A DNA stretch of 15,350 nt from Actinomycetes bacterium. Its GTDB lineage: Bacteria > Actinomycetota > Coriobacteriia > WRKU01. Under the pieces are notes generated by a model, which searched no databases, was not told where the DNA came from, and worked only from the letters and a program-made list of their open reading frames with translations. Both the position numbers and the translations under genes were made by a program. Shown one piece after another: positions 6,320-12,683 of this stretch. The stretch covers positions 1-15,350 of the forward strand of contig WQXV01000007.1 in the NCBI GenBank assembly GCA_009781565.1. Direction: 5' to 3'. The first letter of the stretch is position 1, and each line of letters starts with the position of its first letter.

Positions 6320-7705
6320 TTAAGTTAAACCCGTGTGTATTGCGCGGGCGGCTTTCTTGCCTGCGCCCATGGCCAGGATGACGGTCGCAGCTCCGGTAAC
6401 GATATCTCCTCCGGCGAAGATGCGCGGATCGCTGGTACGTCCGTCCTCATCGGCGATCACATAACCCCACTTGCTGAGTTCGATCCCACTGGTCGCATCG
6501 GGTGTAAGCGGATTGGCCCCGGTACCGACCGCCGTGATGATGGTGTCACAGTCGATGACGAAGGGTTTGCTCCCATCGGTGACAGGGCTGCGTCGACCAC
6601 TCTCATCAGGTTCGGCCAGCTTCATCTGCTGCACCTCTAAACCGGTGCACCAACCTTGGCTTCCCTCGATCTTGAGAGGACTGCACAGCTCTTTGATCTG
6701 CACGCCCTCTTCGATCGCGTGCTCGATCTCCTCGTTACGTGCAGGCATCTCATCGATCGTGCGTCGATAGACTATCGTGACCTTGTCGGCTCGCATGCGC
6801 AGCGCGCAGCGTGCGGCATCCATGGCGACATTACCACCGCCGACCACGACGACGTTGTGACCCTCCCAGATCGGGGTGTCATAGACCGGGAAGCGATACG
6901 CTTTCATCAAGTTGATGCGCGTCAGGTACTCGTTGGCACTGTAGACGCCGTTGTAGTTCTCTCCCTCGATCCCAAGAAAGGTCGGCAGTCCCGCGCCGGT
7001 ACCGAAGAATACCGCATCAAAACCACTGTCGAGCAGTTGCTGCGCGTTGGTCACGCGACCGACCACTTCGTTGTACTTGAAATTCACACCAGCGCGCTCG
7101 AGAGAGGCGATCTCATCGCCCAGAATCGCCTTGGGTAGGCGGAACTCGGGAATACCGTAGGCGAGCACGCCTCCACCGGCATGGAGTGCCTCAAAGACGG
7201 TGACCGCGTATCCCAGCTGTGCCAGCTCACCAGCGCAGGCCAGTCCGGCAGGCCCGCTGCCGACCACGGCGACACTCTTGCCGTTGGAGGCGGCTTTCTC
7301 GATGCCACAACGTTCGTCGAGAGGACGTGCACGATTCCAGTCGGCTACGAAGCGCTCGAGGCGACCGATGGCCACCGGCTCGCTCTTGACCCCTCGCACA
7401 CATTTGGCCTCACACTGCGACTCTTGGGGACAGACGCGTCCACAGACCGCCGGTAGTGCGTTGCGCTCTTTGAGCAGCTTGATCGATTCAGCCAGATCAT
7501 CAGCAACGATCTGACCGATGAAATCGCGGATACGGACCGAGACCGGGCAGCCTTTCTCGCACGGTGGGTTCTTGCACTGCAGGCAGCGCTGAGCCTCAGC
7601 TAGCGCGGTCGCTGCGTCATAGCCCAAGGTGACTTCCTCGAAGGAGCGCGCGCGTTCCTTGGCATCACGCTCGGGCATAGGGTGGCGGGCAGCATCGCTA
7701 CTCAT
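6320..7705 (-). CDS. nfnB: NfnB: large subunit of NADH-dependent reduced ferredoxin:NADP+ oxidoreductase (GltD-like flavoprotein)
   Basis: With NfnA this forms the cytoplasmic bifurcating transhydrogenase that couples NADP+/NADPH to NAD+/NADH and ferredoxin. The 461-residue protein is homologous to the small subunit of glutamate synthase. Near the N-terminus, Cys41, 44, 49, 53 (CLQCKNPPCEKGCP) and Cys88, 92, 98, 102 (CGRVCPQESQCEAKC) are positioned to bind two iron-sulfur clusters. GSGPAG (149-154) is the FAD Rossmann motif and VVVGGGNVAMDAAR the NADPH-binding one; FAGGDIVTG near the C-terminus is a second FAD contact. I chose ATG 7705, ten bases after AGGAG; a GTG at 7714 is too close to that site. 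It overlaps nfnA by 8 bases. The gene could be annotated as gltD/gltA, but no large glutamate synthase subunit is adjacent and the NfnA partner argues for Nfn. Confidence 0.9.
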   Translation of the reverse strand: MSSDAARHPMPERDAKERARSFEEVTLGYDAATALAEAQRCLQCKNPPCEKGCPVSVRIRDFIGQIVADDLAESIKLLKERNALPAVCGRVCPQESQCEAKCVRGVKSEPVAIGRLERFVADWNRARPLDERCGIEKAASNGKSVAVVGSGPAGLACAGELAQLGYAVTVFEALHAGGGVLAYGIPEFRLPKAILGDEIASLERAGVNFKYNEVVGRVTNAQQLLDSGFDAVFFGTGAGLPTFLGIEGENYNGVYSANEYLTRINLMKAYRFPVYDTPIWEGHNVVVVGGGNVAMDAARCALRMRADKVTIVYRRTIDEMPARNEEIEHAIEEGVQIKELCSPLKIEGSQGWCTGLEVQQMKLAEPDESGRRSPVTDGSKPFVIDCDTIITAVGTGANPLTPDATSGIELSKWGYVIADEDGRTSDPRIFAGGDIVTGAATVILAMGAGKKAARAIHTGLT

Positions 7706-8576
7706 GGCACTCACAACTCCTCATGTACTCGCCATCAGCCAGGCGTTCCTGTTCGGCATAGACACGCTGCCTTGTCATCAGTTCCTCCCAATCGACCACA
7801 TGAGCGTCGAAGTCCGGTCCGTCGACACATCCGAACTTGGTCTGGCCACCGACCTGGATGCGACATGCACCGCACATCCCGGTACCATCGACCATGATGG
7901 GATTGAGCGAGGCCAGAGTCGGAACCTGGAACTCGGCGGTGGTCGCAGAGCAGAACTTCATCATGATTCCGGGGCCGACCACGAAGACGCGGTCGACATC
8001 ACCTGAGGCGCACAGCTCGCGCAACGGCTCGGTCACCAGACCCTCACGTCCCGCTGATCCATCATCGGTCACAATGATCAAATCAGCCAGATCGAGCGCC
8101 TCAAGCTCATCTTGCAAGATAAGCAGCTCTTGCGTGCGCGCACCGCAGATGACGGTCACCTTTGCACCAGCCTCGACCGCTGCACGTGCGACAGGATAGG
8201 CTACCGCGGTGCCGACTCCACCACCGACGACCACCAGATGATCACCTTCTGCGATCGACCTGTCAGCGGTCCAACGTGAACCGACCTCGGTCGCGGTGGG
8301 ATGCCCCATCGGGCCAGCGACATCGCGCAAGCTGTCACCTTTTTCAATATCCTCGAGCAGATGGGTGCTTTTGCCCACCCGCATGAAGATGAACCGGATC
8401 CAGCCATCATCGGCATTCCAATCGCTGAAGGTGAAAGGTACGCGCTCACCGCATTCGTTGACACGCAGGATGAAGAACTGTCCGGCGTGTGCGGCACGCG
8501 CGATCTCAGGAGCGTCGATCGTCATTTCAAAGACCGATCCGCTCAACTGCTTTTTATCAAGGATCTTGTAGCTCAC
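7698..8576 (-). CDS. nfnA: NfnA: small subunit of NADH-dependent reduced ferredoxin:NADP+ oxidoreductase
   Basis: A 292-residue ferredoxin-NADP reductase-like protein that binds FAD, NAD(H) and a [2Fe-2S] cluster. RVPFTF (45-50) is the FAD-binding RxPFT-type motif, and VVVGGGVGTAVAYPVA (115-130) the nucleotide-binding loop. The C-terminal cluster segment has Asp230, Cys235, Cys238 and Cys250 (DGTGMCGACR, then FGCVDGP); an Asp plus three Cys is the ligand pattern I recall for structurally studied NfnA. Related families are dihydroorotate dehydrogenase electron-transfer subunits (PyrK) and sulfide dehydrogenase SudB, but the directly coupled NfnB gene fits Nfn. The start is GTG 8576, preceded by AAGGA at about 7-8 bases. 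Promoter elements upstream are only partly visible (TATACT). Confidence 0.9.
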   Translation of the reverse strand: MSYKILDKKQLSGSVFEMTIDAPEIARAAHAGQFFILRVNECGERVPFTFSDWNADDGWIRFIFMRVGKSTHLLEDIEKGDSLRDVAGPMGHPTATEVGSRWTADRSIAEGDHLVVVGGGVGTAVAYPVARAAVEAGAKVTVICGARTQELLILQDELEALDLADLIIVTDDGSAGREGLVTEPLRELCASGDVDRVFVVGPGIMMKFCSATTAEFQVPTLASLNPIMVDGTGMCGACRIQVGGQTKFGCVDGPDFDAHVVDWEELMTRQRVYAEQERLADGEYMRSCECHE

Positions 8577-8612
8577 GGGGCTTTCCTTCTCGTCAAATTA
8601 ACTGGTCTTTCT

Positions 8613-8618
8613 AGTATA
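8613..8618 (-). promoter_or_regulatory. Candidate -10 box for nfnAB
   Basis: TATACT on the minus strand, 37 bases before the nfnA start codon, in an AT-rich patch (AGCATATACTAG). No convincing -35 is seen 16-18 bp upstream. Confidence 0.35.
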
Positions 8619-8804
8619 TGCTAATGCGTTCTGCTCATGCGACTTTATGTGAGCCAACCTCGCAAAATCTCGCCAAATCGCAGGTTTTACCCGAAGGTAA
8701 CAATCGGTGCTCAATTGGTTACATTTGGTTTAGACTAGAGTCATGCTTCGTACTCGAAGTGAGTAGTCATGTAATGGGAGATAGATAGATTGGAGCGTGT
8801 ATCG

Positions 8805-9296
8805 ATGAAATTGAGTAGAGAGTTGCTCGCAAAGCTCGCCTTAGCCTTCGCTTTGGTGTTCATGCTTTCGTTCGCCCTCATGCCGGTCATCGCAGGTGCG
8901 ACAGATGACGCAGCAACGACAGACGACGCGGCGGAGAAGGCGGCAGACGCAACTGATGACGCAGCTGATAAGGCTGCAGAAGCGGATGCCCTCAAAGAGG
9001 TCGAGGATGGGCTGGCAACTGATGCGGGCGCGATCGATGAGAATATCGATGCGGTTGCTGAGGGTATTGGCAATGAGGCTGACAAAGCCGCTGACGAAGC
9101 GGTAGGTGTTGCGAAAGAAGCTGTAGAAGATGCCGAGGGTTGGGATTTTGACTGGTGGTGGCTGCTGCCGCTTCTGGCTCTGGTCGGCCTGCTGGCATGG
9201 TGGTTCCTGCGCAAGAAACCTGAGACCGTCGTTGTCGAGGATGTCACCGTCGAGGACGTAGTAGTCGATGAGGTAGTCGAGGACAAGAGATACTAA
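8805..9296 (+). CDS. Small exported Ala/Asp-rich protein with a C-terminal membrane anchor, function unknown
   Basis: I do not recognise this 163-residue protein. Residues 1-32 look like a signal peptide (KLSRELLAK, hydrophobic core, probable cleavage after AGA). Residues 33-110 are very rich in Ala, Asp and Glu with few aromatics (DDAADKAAEADALKEVED), predicting a long acidic amphipathic helix or coiled coil outside the membrane. WDFDWWW (113-119) leads into a membrane helix (about 118-135) ended by RKK (136-138), so the tail should be cytoplasmic; this tail repeats V-E-D units (VVVEDVTVEDVVVDEVVED). There is no LPXTG motif and no prepilin-type cleavage site. ATG 8805 has GGAG nine bases upstream; a TTG at 8790 would contain that site. 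A strong terminator follows, so it may be monocistronic. It could be an envelope stress, spacer or scaffold protein, but nothing in sequence proves a role. Confidence 0.75.
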   Translation: MKLSRELLAKLALAFALVFMLSFALMPVIAGATDDAATTDDAAEKAADATDDAADKAAEADALKEVEDGLATDAGAIDENIDAVAEGIGNEADKAADEAVGVAKEAVEDAEGWDFDWWWLLPLLALVGLLAWWFLRKKPETVVVEDVTVEDVVVDEVVEDKRY

Positions 9297-9350
9297 GAAT
9301 TCGCGGTACACGAAACAGATCTATGCTGTTTCACTAGTTTCAAGTCAAAG

Positions 9351-9393
9351 AGATGCCCTTGCGCCACCCGTTGACGCAGGGGTATCTTTTTCT
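9351..9393 (+). terminator. Strong Rho-independent terminator
   Basis: A 13-bp stem with two G-U pairs (9351-9363 with 9375-9387) and an 11-base loop is followed by TTTTCTCT, continuing a T run that starts inside the stem. A smaller hairpin GAAACAG/CTGTTTC (9312-9318 with 9326-9332) precedes it. Both lie just after the Ala/Asp-rich gene. Confidence 0.9.
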
Positions 9394-9443
9394 CTCAAGG
9401 ATGAGCGACAGGGAGGGGGACCAGCGTCGGAGCTGGAGCCGCA

Positions 9444-9464
9444 GTCGGAGTCGGAGTCGGAGTC
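9444..9464 (+). repeat. GTCGGA tandem hexamer just before the prepilin peptidase start
   Basis: Three and a half perfect copies of GTCGGA, flanked by related units (GTCGGAGCTGGAGCC before, AGGGCAGGAGTC after). The tract ends 12 bases before the ATG and contains several GGAG cores that resemble ribosome-binding sites. Confidence 0.7.
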
Positions 9465-9476
9465 AGGGCAGGAGTC

Positions 9477-10007
9477 ATGGTGGGTGTCGTGCTGGGAGCT
9501 GTTAGCGAGGCAATCAAAGGTACAGGAGTGCTCGATAGGGTATTCCTTGTCGCCCTGTTGGTGATATTGGGGTGCGTAAGCGCTACTGATATTCGTACCC
9601 GCACGATACCGAATGGTCTCTGCATCATGATCGCACTGTTGGGTATCGCTCGCGTAATCGCCGGTTCTGTCGGGTGGCTGGCCGCTGAGATGCCGGTGAC
9701 GGTGCTGGATGCAGTATTGGGCGCATGCGCCGCCAGTTTACCGCTGCTGGCACTTGCCTCGCTCTCTGGGGGTGTTGGTGGGGGTGACATCAAGCTCATG
9801 GCAGCTGCAGGAGTCTTTTTGGGTTGGCGGTCGGCTCTCCTGGCTCTCGCGTTCGGTTGTGTGCTGGGTGCCATCGCTGGCATCATTTTGATGCTGAGTG
9901 GGCGGGCGACGCGCAAGAGCACCATAGCGTTCGGGCCCTACTTATGCGCGGGGATCGCGCTCGCCGCTGTGTGCGGCCCGATGCTACGCGCCATGTTATA
10001 CTCGTAA
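9477..10007 (+). CDS. Prepilin peptidase, A24 family (CpaA/TadV or PilD catalytic domain type)
   Basis: A 176-residue polytopic membrane aspartic peptidase that removes the leader of type IV pilin-like proteins. The two catalytic aspartates are visible: Asp38 in ATDIRTRTIPN and Asp104 in GGGDIKLMAAAG; FGPYL follows in the C-terminal part as usual. It lacks the N-terminal zinc-binding methyltransferase domain of full PilD, so it matches the short A24 type. ATG 9477 is used; GTG 9480 is five bases after AGGAG and may be the real start. No pilin, ATPase or secretin gene is in the window. DUF454 follows after 22 bp, and no promoter is obvious between the upstream terminator and this gene. Confidence 0.85.
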   Translation: MVGVVLGAVSEAIKGTGVLDRVFLVALLVILGCVSATDIRTRTIPNGLCIMIALLGIARVIAGSVGWLAAEMPVTVLDAVLGACAASLPLLALASLSGGVGGGDIKLMAAAGVFLGWRSALLALAFGCVLGAIAGIILMLSGRATRKSTIAFGPYLCAGIALAAVCGPMLRAMLYS

Positions 10008-10029
10008 AAACTTCGATGGGGCCGCGATC

Positions 10030-10485
10030 ATGCGGTGGGAGGTCATGCGTAAGTATCTCTTCATAGCAGCTGGATTCATCTTCCTCTTGATCGGGGTAAT
10101 CGGCGCATTCCTACCCGTACTACCTACGACACCGTTCGTCCTACTCGCCGGGCTGTGTTTTGCCAAGTCAAGTCCTGCACTTTACGAGCGCCTCAAGCGC
10201 ATGCCCAAGATCGGGGAGTTCATACGGCACTATAGTGACAAGACCCATGTCTCGACGAAGACCCGTGTCCAGACCATCATCTTTCTATGGGCAGGACTGC
10301 TGATATCGATGTGGTTCATCAAGAACACGATCATCAACGTGATACTCGCACTGATCGGGATCGCCGTCACGATCCATCTGGTGACTATCAAAGCGGCGCA
10401 GGTCGAGCGAATCGATGAACGTATCGAGGAGCTTGAAGAATCCAGAGATGGATCGACAGAATTGGTCAGTGGGGAAGAGTTCTAG
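10030..10485 (+). CDS. DUF454 (YbaN-like) inner membrane protein
   Basis: A 151-residue membrane protein of the DUF454/YbaN family, whose function is not established. The signature is the N-terminal helix followed by GAFLPVLPTTPFVLLAGLCFAKSSP, then a cytoplasmic segment and a pair of closely spaced helices (about 80-120). The tail (ERIDERIEELEESRDG) is charged and probably cytoplasmic. Two starts are possible: ATG 10030 with no clear ribosome site, or ATG 10045, which fits the family start better but has GGGAGG only two bases before it. It lies 22 bp after the prepilin peptidase, probably on the same transcript, and its stop codon overlaps that of the convergent tetR by the palindrome CTAG. 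Confidence 0.85.
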   Translation: MRWEVMRKYLFIAAGFIFLLIGVIGAFLPVLPTTPFVLLAGLCFAKSSPALYERLKRMPKIGEFIRHYSDKTHVSTKTRVQTIIFLWAGLLISMWFIKNTIINVILALIGIAVTIHLVTIKAAQVERIDERIEELEESRDGSTELVSGEEF

Positions 10486-11078
10486 GCGCGAAGACCTGCG
10501 AGCGCATACTGGGCCAACCGATCCGCAATAGCTGATGGATCGTCCTCAGGATGGATCACTGTCCAGTTGAGTGCTCCGGACAGATAGGTCGCCCAGATCG
10601 TCTGAGCGATAAAAGCGATGCTCTCATCATCAAGAGATGCGAACTGCCCGTCGCTGATACCACGTTTGATCTCGCGCTCGAAGATGGCGACGATGTTGGC
10701 AACGCAGGTATCAAGCGTCATTTGCCATGCGCGATCCTCACGCCACATCTCGGAGAGCAGGAACTTCGCAAAATCACGCCGCTTCTCGATCTGGCGCATC
10801 TGCTCGTGGGCCAGGGCAGTGATCGCCTCACTGGCACTCATCTCCGGCTCGATCGCACGATCGAGTCGCACGGCCAAAGCATCGAGCCCGGTCTTGATCA
10901 GCTGCTCGGCCAGTGCCGCCTTCGAATCGAAGTAATAGTAGACCACACCCTTGGCTACCCCGGCACGTGCCGCGATCTCATCGACACTCGTCCCACCATA
11001 GCCACGCTCACCGATGATACTCATCGCCGCGTTGAACAGGAGGTCTTTCTTGCTCTTCTGTCTTTTCGAATCGGCCAT
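10482..11078 (-). CDS. TetR/AcrR family transcriptional regulator
   Basis: A 198-residue one-component repressor-type regulator. The N-terminal DNA-binding domain is clear: LLFNAAMSIIGERGYGGTSV leads into the helix-turn-helix VDEIAARAGVAKGVVYYYF (about 32-50), followed by DSKAALAEQL. The remaining helical domain (TetR_C type) should bind a small ligand that cannot be inferred. Start ATG 11078 has only a weak GAGAG upstream. A tRNA-Thr gene lies 53 bp upstream on the same strand without a terminator, and the spacer contains GTAGTAT twice (GTAGTATGAA and GTAGTATTGA), which could be -10-like elements or an autoregulatory site. The downstream neighbour is the convergent DUF454 gene, sharing CTAG at the stops, so its target is not obvious from position. 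Confidence 0.93.
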   Translation of the reverse strand: MADSKRQKSKKDLLFNAAMSIIGERGYGGTSVDEIAARAGVAKGVVYYYFDSKAALAEQLIKTGLDALAVRLDRAIEPEMSASEAITALAHEQMRQIEKRRDFAKFLLSEMWREDRAWQMTLDTCVANIVAIFEREIKRGISDGQFASLDDESIAFIAQTIWATYLSGALNWTVIHPEDDPSAIADRLAQYALAGLRA

Positions 11079-11131
11079 CGTGCTCTCAATACTACACTAT
11101 GAGACGCTCGGGATTCATACTACGTTAAGTC

Positions 11132-11207
11132 TGGAGCCGACGACCGGGATTGAACCGGTGACCCCATCATTACGAGTGATGTGCTCTACCAGCTGAGCTA
11201 CGTCGGC
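11132..11207 (-). tRNA. tRNA-Thr (anticodon CGT)
   Basis: A complete 76-nt cloverleaf with encoded CCA. On the minus strand: acceptor GCCGACG/CGTCGGC, D stem GCTC/GAGC, anticodon stem CATCA/TGATG around loop CTCGTAA (anticodon CGT, reading ACG), T stem ACCGG/CCGGT with loop TTCAATC, discriminator T. All stems are fully paired. It lies between the divergent nuo operon and tetR. Confidence 0.97.
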
Positions 11208-11229
11208 CTGCGTACATACGCGAGAGGTC

Positions 11230-11237
11230 ATTATACT
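11230..11237. promoter_or_regulatory. Overlapping divergent -10 boxes for tRNA-Thr and nuo
   Basis: ATTATACT reads as consensus TATAAT on the minus strand (11230-11235, about 23 bases before tRNA-Thr) and TATACT on the plus strand (11232-11237). The minus-strand -35 at 16-17 bp is poor (TTAGAT or ATTAGA). Between them and nuoA lies an AT-rich imperfect palindrome, ATTTTTCGCAAAAAAT (11238-11253). The tRNA assignment is stronger than the nuo one. Confidence 0.45.
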
Positions 11238-11278
11238 ATTTTTCGCAAAAAATCTAATCGACTTGTGTGAAAATCAGA

Positions 11279-11284
11279 TATTCT
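11279..11284 (+). promoter_or_regulatory. Alternative -10 box close to nuoA
   Basis: TATTCT ends four bases before the annotated nuoA ATG. It would start transcription at about that ATG, giving either a leaderless message or a 35-base leader to the in-frame TTG 11325, which has a good ribosome site. No clear -35 is visible. Confidence 0.25.
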
Positions 11285-11288
11285 AGTA

Positions 11289-11687
11289 ATGGATGATTTT
11301 TACGTCATTTTCGAGGGGGAACGGTTGGAATATCATCAGATCGTCATTGCTTTATTTGTAATTGTCGGTGCTGCGTTCGCCCTTGTGGGTCTCTCCGCTT
11401 CGTGGCTTCTCTCACCCACCAATCCCACTCACGGTAAAGGTATCTCGTTCGAATCGGGTGTCGATGCGATCGGTGAGCCTTGGATCCGTTTTCGGGCTGG
11501 CTATTTCGTCTATGCGATGCTCTATGTCATCTTCGATATCGAGGTGGTCTTCCTCTATCCGTGGGCGGTCGCGTTGGGCTCTGAGGCGACCGGCTGGTTC
11601 ATCTTGGTCGAGATGGTGCTCTTCGTGGTCATCTTGCTCGGTGGTCTTGCCTATGCTCAAAAAGAGGGGGCGCTACAATGGCACTAG
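11289..11687 (+). CDS. nuoA: Complex I (NADH:quinone oxidoreductase-type) subunit A
   Basis: NuoA is a small membrane subunit at the junction of the peripheral arm and the membrane arm, close to the quinone site. The 132-residue protein has three helices and the family signature: the cytoplasmic loop with SFESGVDAIG, then FRAGYFVYAMLYVIFDIEVVFLYPWA, and a last helix ending AYAQKEGALQW. The ATG at 11289 has no ribosome-binding site. An in-frame TTG at 11325 (giving LEYHQIVIALF) sits five bases after GAGGGGG and may be the true start, shortening the protein by 12 residues. The stop overlaps nuoB by ten bases. It is the first gene of nuoABCDHI. Confidence 0.95.
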   Translation: MDDFYVIFEGERLEYHQIVIALFVIVGAAFALVGLSASWLLSPTNPTHGKGISFESGVDAIGEPWIRFRAGYFVYAMLYVIFDIEVVFLYPWAVALGSEATGWFILVEMVLFVVILLGGLAYAQKEGALQWH

Positions 11688-12181
11688 ACAAGCTGACCGG
11701 CGACACCTCGATGCTTTTCATCAAATCCGAGCAGTTCTTCGACTGGGCACGCGCACGCTCTCTGTGGTACCTCGCATTCGGTATCGCGTGCTGCTCGCTC
11801 GAAGGCCTGATCGCAGCCAGTGGTCCGCGCTTTGACTTCGACCGCCATGGCGTGTTCTTCCGCGGTGTTCCTCGTCAAGCGGACGTGCTGATCACCGCCG
11901 GTACCGTCAACTACAAGATGGCCGAGATCGTCACGCGCCTCTACGAGCAGATGCCCGATCCCAAATGGGTCATCTCGATGGGCGCGTGCTCCAATACCGG
12001 CGGTCCCTTCCGCGAATATCCCAATGTGTTTCTCGGGGTCGACGAGCTGGTTCCGGTCGATATCTACATCCCCGGATGTCCTCCTCGCCCCGAGAGTGTG
12101 CAATATGCTTTCTTGGAGTTGCGCGAGAAGATCTATGCCCAGACAGGAGAGCGCCTTGAGGCACGACGTATCAACGGTTAG
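11678..12181 (+). CDS. nuoB: Complex I subunit B (iron-sulfur cluster N2 subunit)
   Basis: NuoB carries the terminal [4Fe-4S] cluster N2, which hands electrons to quinone at the interface with NuoD. The 167-residue protein has the four cluster ligands of the family: the adjacent Cys38-Cys39 in GIACCSLEG, Cys104 in MGACSNTGG and Cys134 in PGCPPRPES. The start ATG lies inside the nuoA 3' end, preceded by GAGGGGG, and the 3' end overlaps nuoC by 26 bases. The length is shorter at the N-terminus than in E. coli but normal for many bacteria. Confidence 0.97.
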   Translation: MALDKLTGDTSMLFIKSEQFFDWARARSLWYLAFGIACCSLEGLIAASGPRFDFDRHGVFFRGVPRQADVLITAGTVNYKMAEIVTRLYEQMPDPKWVISMGACSNTGGPFREYPNVFLGVDELVPVDIYIPGCPPRPESVQYAFLELREKIYAQTGERLEARRING

Positions 12182-12683
12182 ACAAGCCTTGATCGCTGCT
12201 GGCCTCCCCTTCCTCTCAGTGGAGGAGGAGGGCAAGCTGGGTACCGTGATCAGGGTGACCGCTGATCAGCGAGACGAGCTGGTCGAGTTCTTGCGTGACA
12301 ACGAGCTTGCCTATACCCAACTGCTCGACATCTTCGGCGCTGATATCGAGGCGCGCGAGGCGGTCGAGGCAGATGAGGAGAAGGGGATTGCGGCCACTCC
12401 GGCAACCGCTGGATACATCGAGGTCACCTACTTCATGCGTTCGATGAGTGCTGACAGCGACCTGCGTATCAAGATGCAGCTACCTTATGAGAGTGATTAC
12501 CACTCGATCATCGAACTGTTCGCCAGTGCCTATCTGACCGAGCGCGAACTGTGTGAGATGTTCGGGCTGGTGCTGCTCGATCACCCCAATCCCAAGAAGC
12601 TGGTGACCAACCAGCACTTCCATACACCGCTTCTCAAAAAGGTCCCCATCCGTGGAAAGGAGGAGCTGTGGAAACGTGGATAA
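12156..12683 (+). CDS. nuoC: Complex I subunit C (30 kDa-type subunit)
   Basis: NuoC is a peripheral-arm subunit that packs against NuoD and NuoI; it has no cofactor. The 175-residue product contains the family core: the conserved strand-helix segment LRIKMQLPYESDYHSIIELF, then YLTERELCEMFGLVLLDHP, corresponding to the W-x-ERE-x-x-D-MFG-x-x-x-x-HP signature, and LLKKVP near the end. A charged insertion (EAREAVEADEEKGIA) lies between DIFGAD and the next strand. I placed the start at TTG 12156 (first residues MRHDVSTVRQAL) because AGGAG lies six bases upstream; this start is within nuoB. The frame is open further upstream, but those residues are nuoB read in another frame. It overlaps nuoD by 16 bases. 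Confidence 0.93.
   Translation: MRHDVSTVRQALIAAGLPFLSVEEEGKLGTVIRVTADQRDELVEFLRDNELAYTQLLDIFGADIEAREAVEADEEKGIAATPATAGYIEVTYFMRSMSADSDLRIKMQLPYESDYHSIIELFASAYLTERELCEMFGLVLLDHPNPKKLVTNQHFHTPLLKKVPIRGKEELWKRG

Noticed and set aside
6040..6381. A plus-strand frame spanning the prs end and the spacer
   Set aside because: It has no ribosome site or recognisable features and overlaps both prs and nfnB.
8741..9311. Two minus-strand open frames (Ser-rich and Cys-rich) opposite the Ala/Asp-rich gene
   Set aside because: The plus-strand frame has a signal peptide, a membrane helix, a ribosome site and a downstream terminator; the opposite frames only mirror its biased composition.
9401..9505. A short plus-strand Arg/Ser-repeat frame starting at ATG 9401
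   Set aside because: It is the hexamer tract read in another frame, with no spaced ribosome site; I see no sign that it is translated.
9395..9925. A 176-codon minus-strand open frame with a Pro/Thr-rich end
   Set aside because: It is antisense to the prepilin peptidase, whose two catalytic aspartate motifs are clear; the PT repeats are the reverse reading of the GTCGGA tract.
12024..12155. Longer N-terminus of nuoC reaching back into nuoB
   Set aside because: The extra residues are the nuoB coding sequence in another frame and match nothing in NuoC; TTG 12156 has a well-placed AGGAG.
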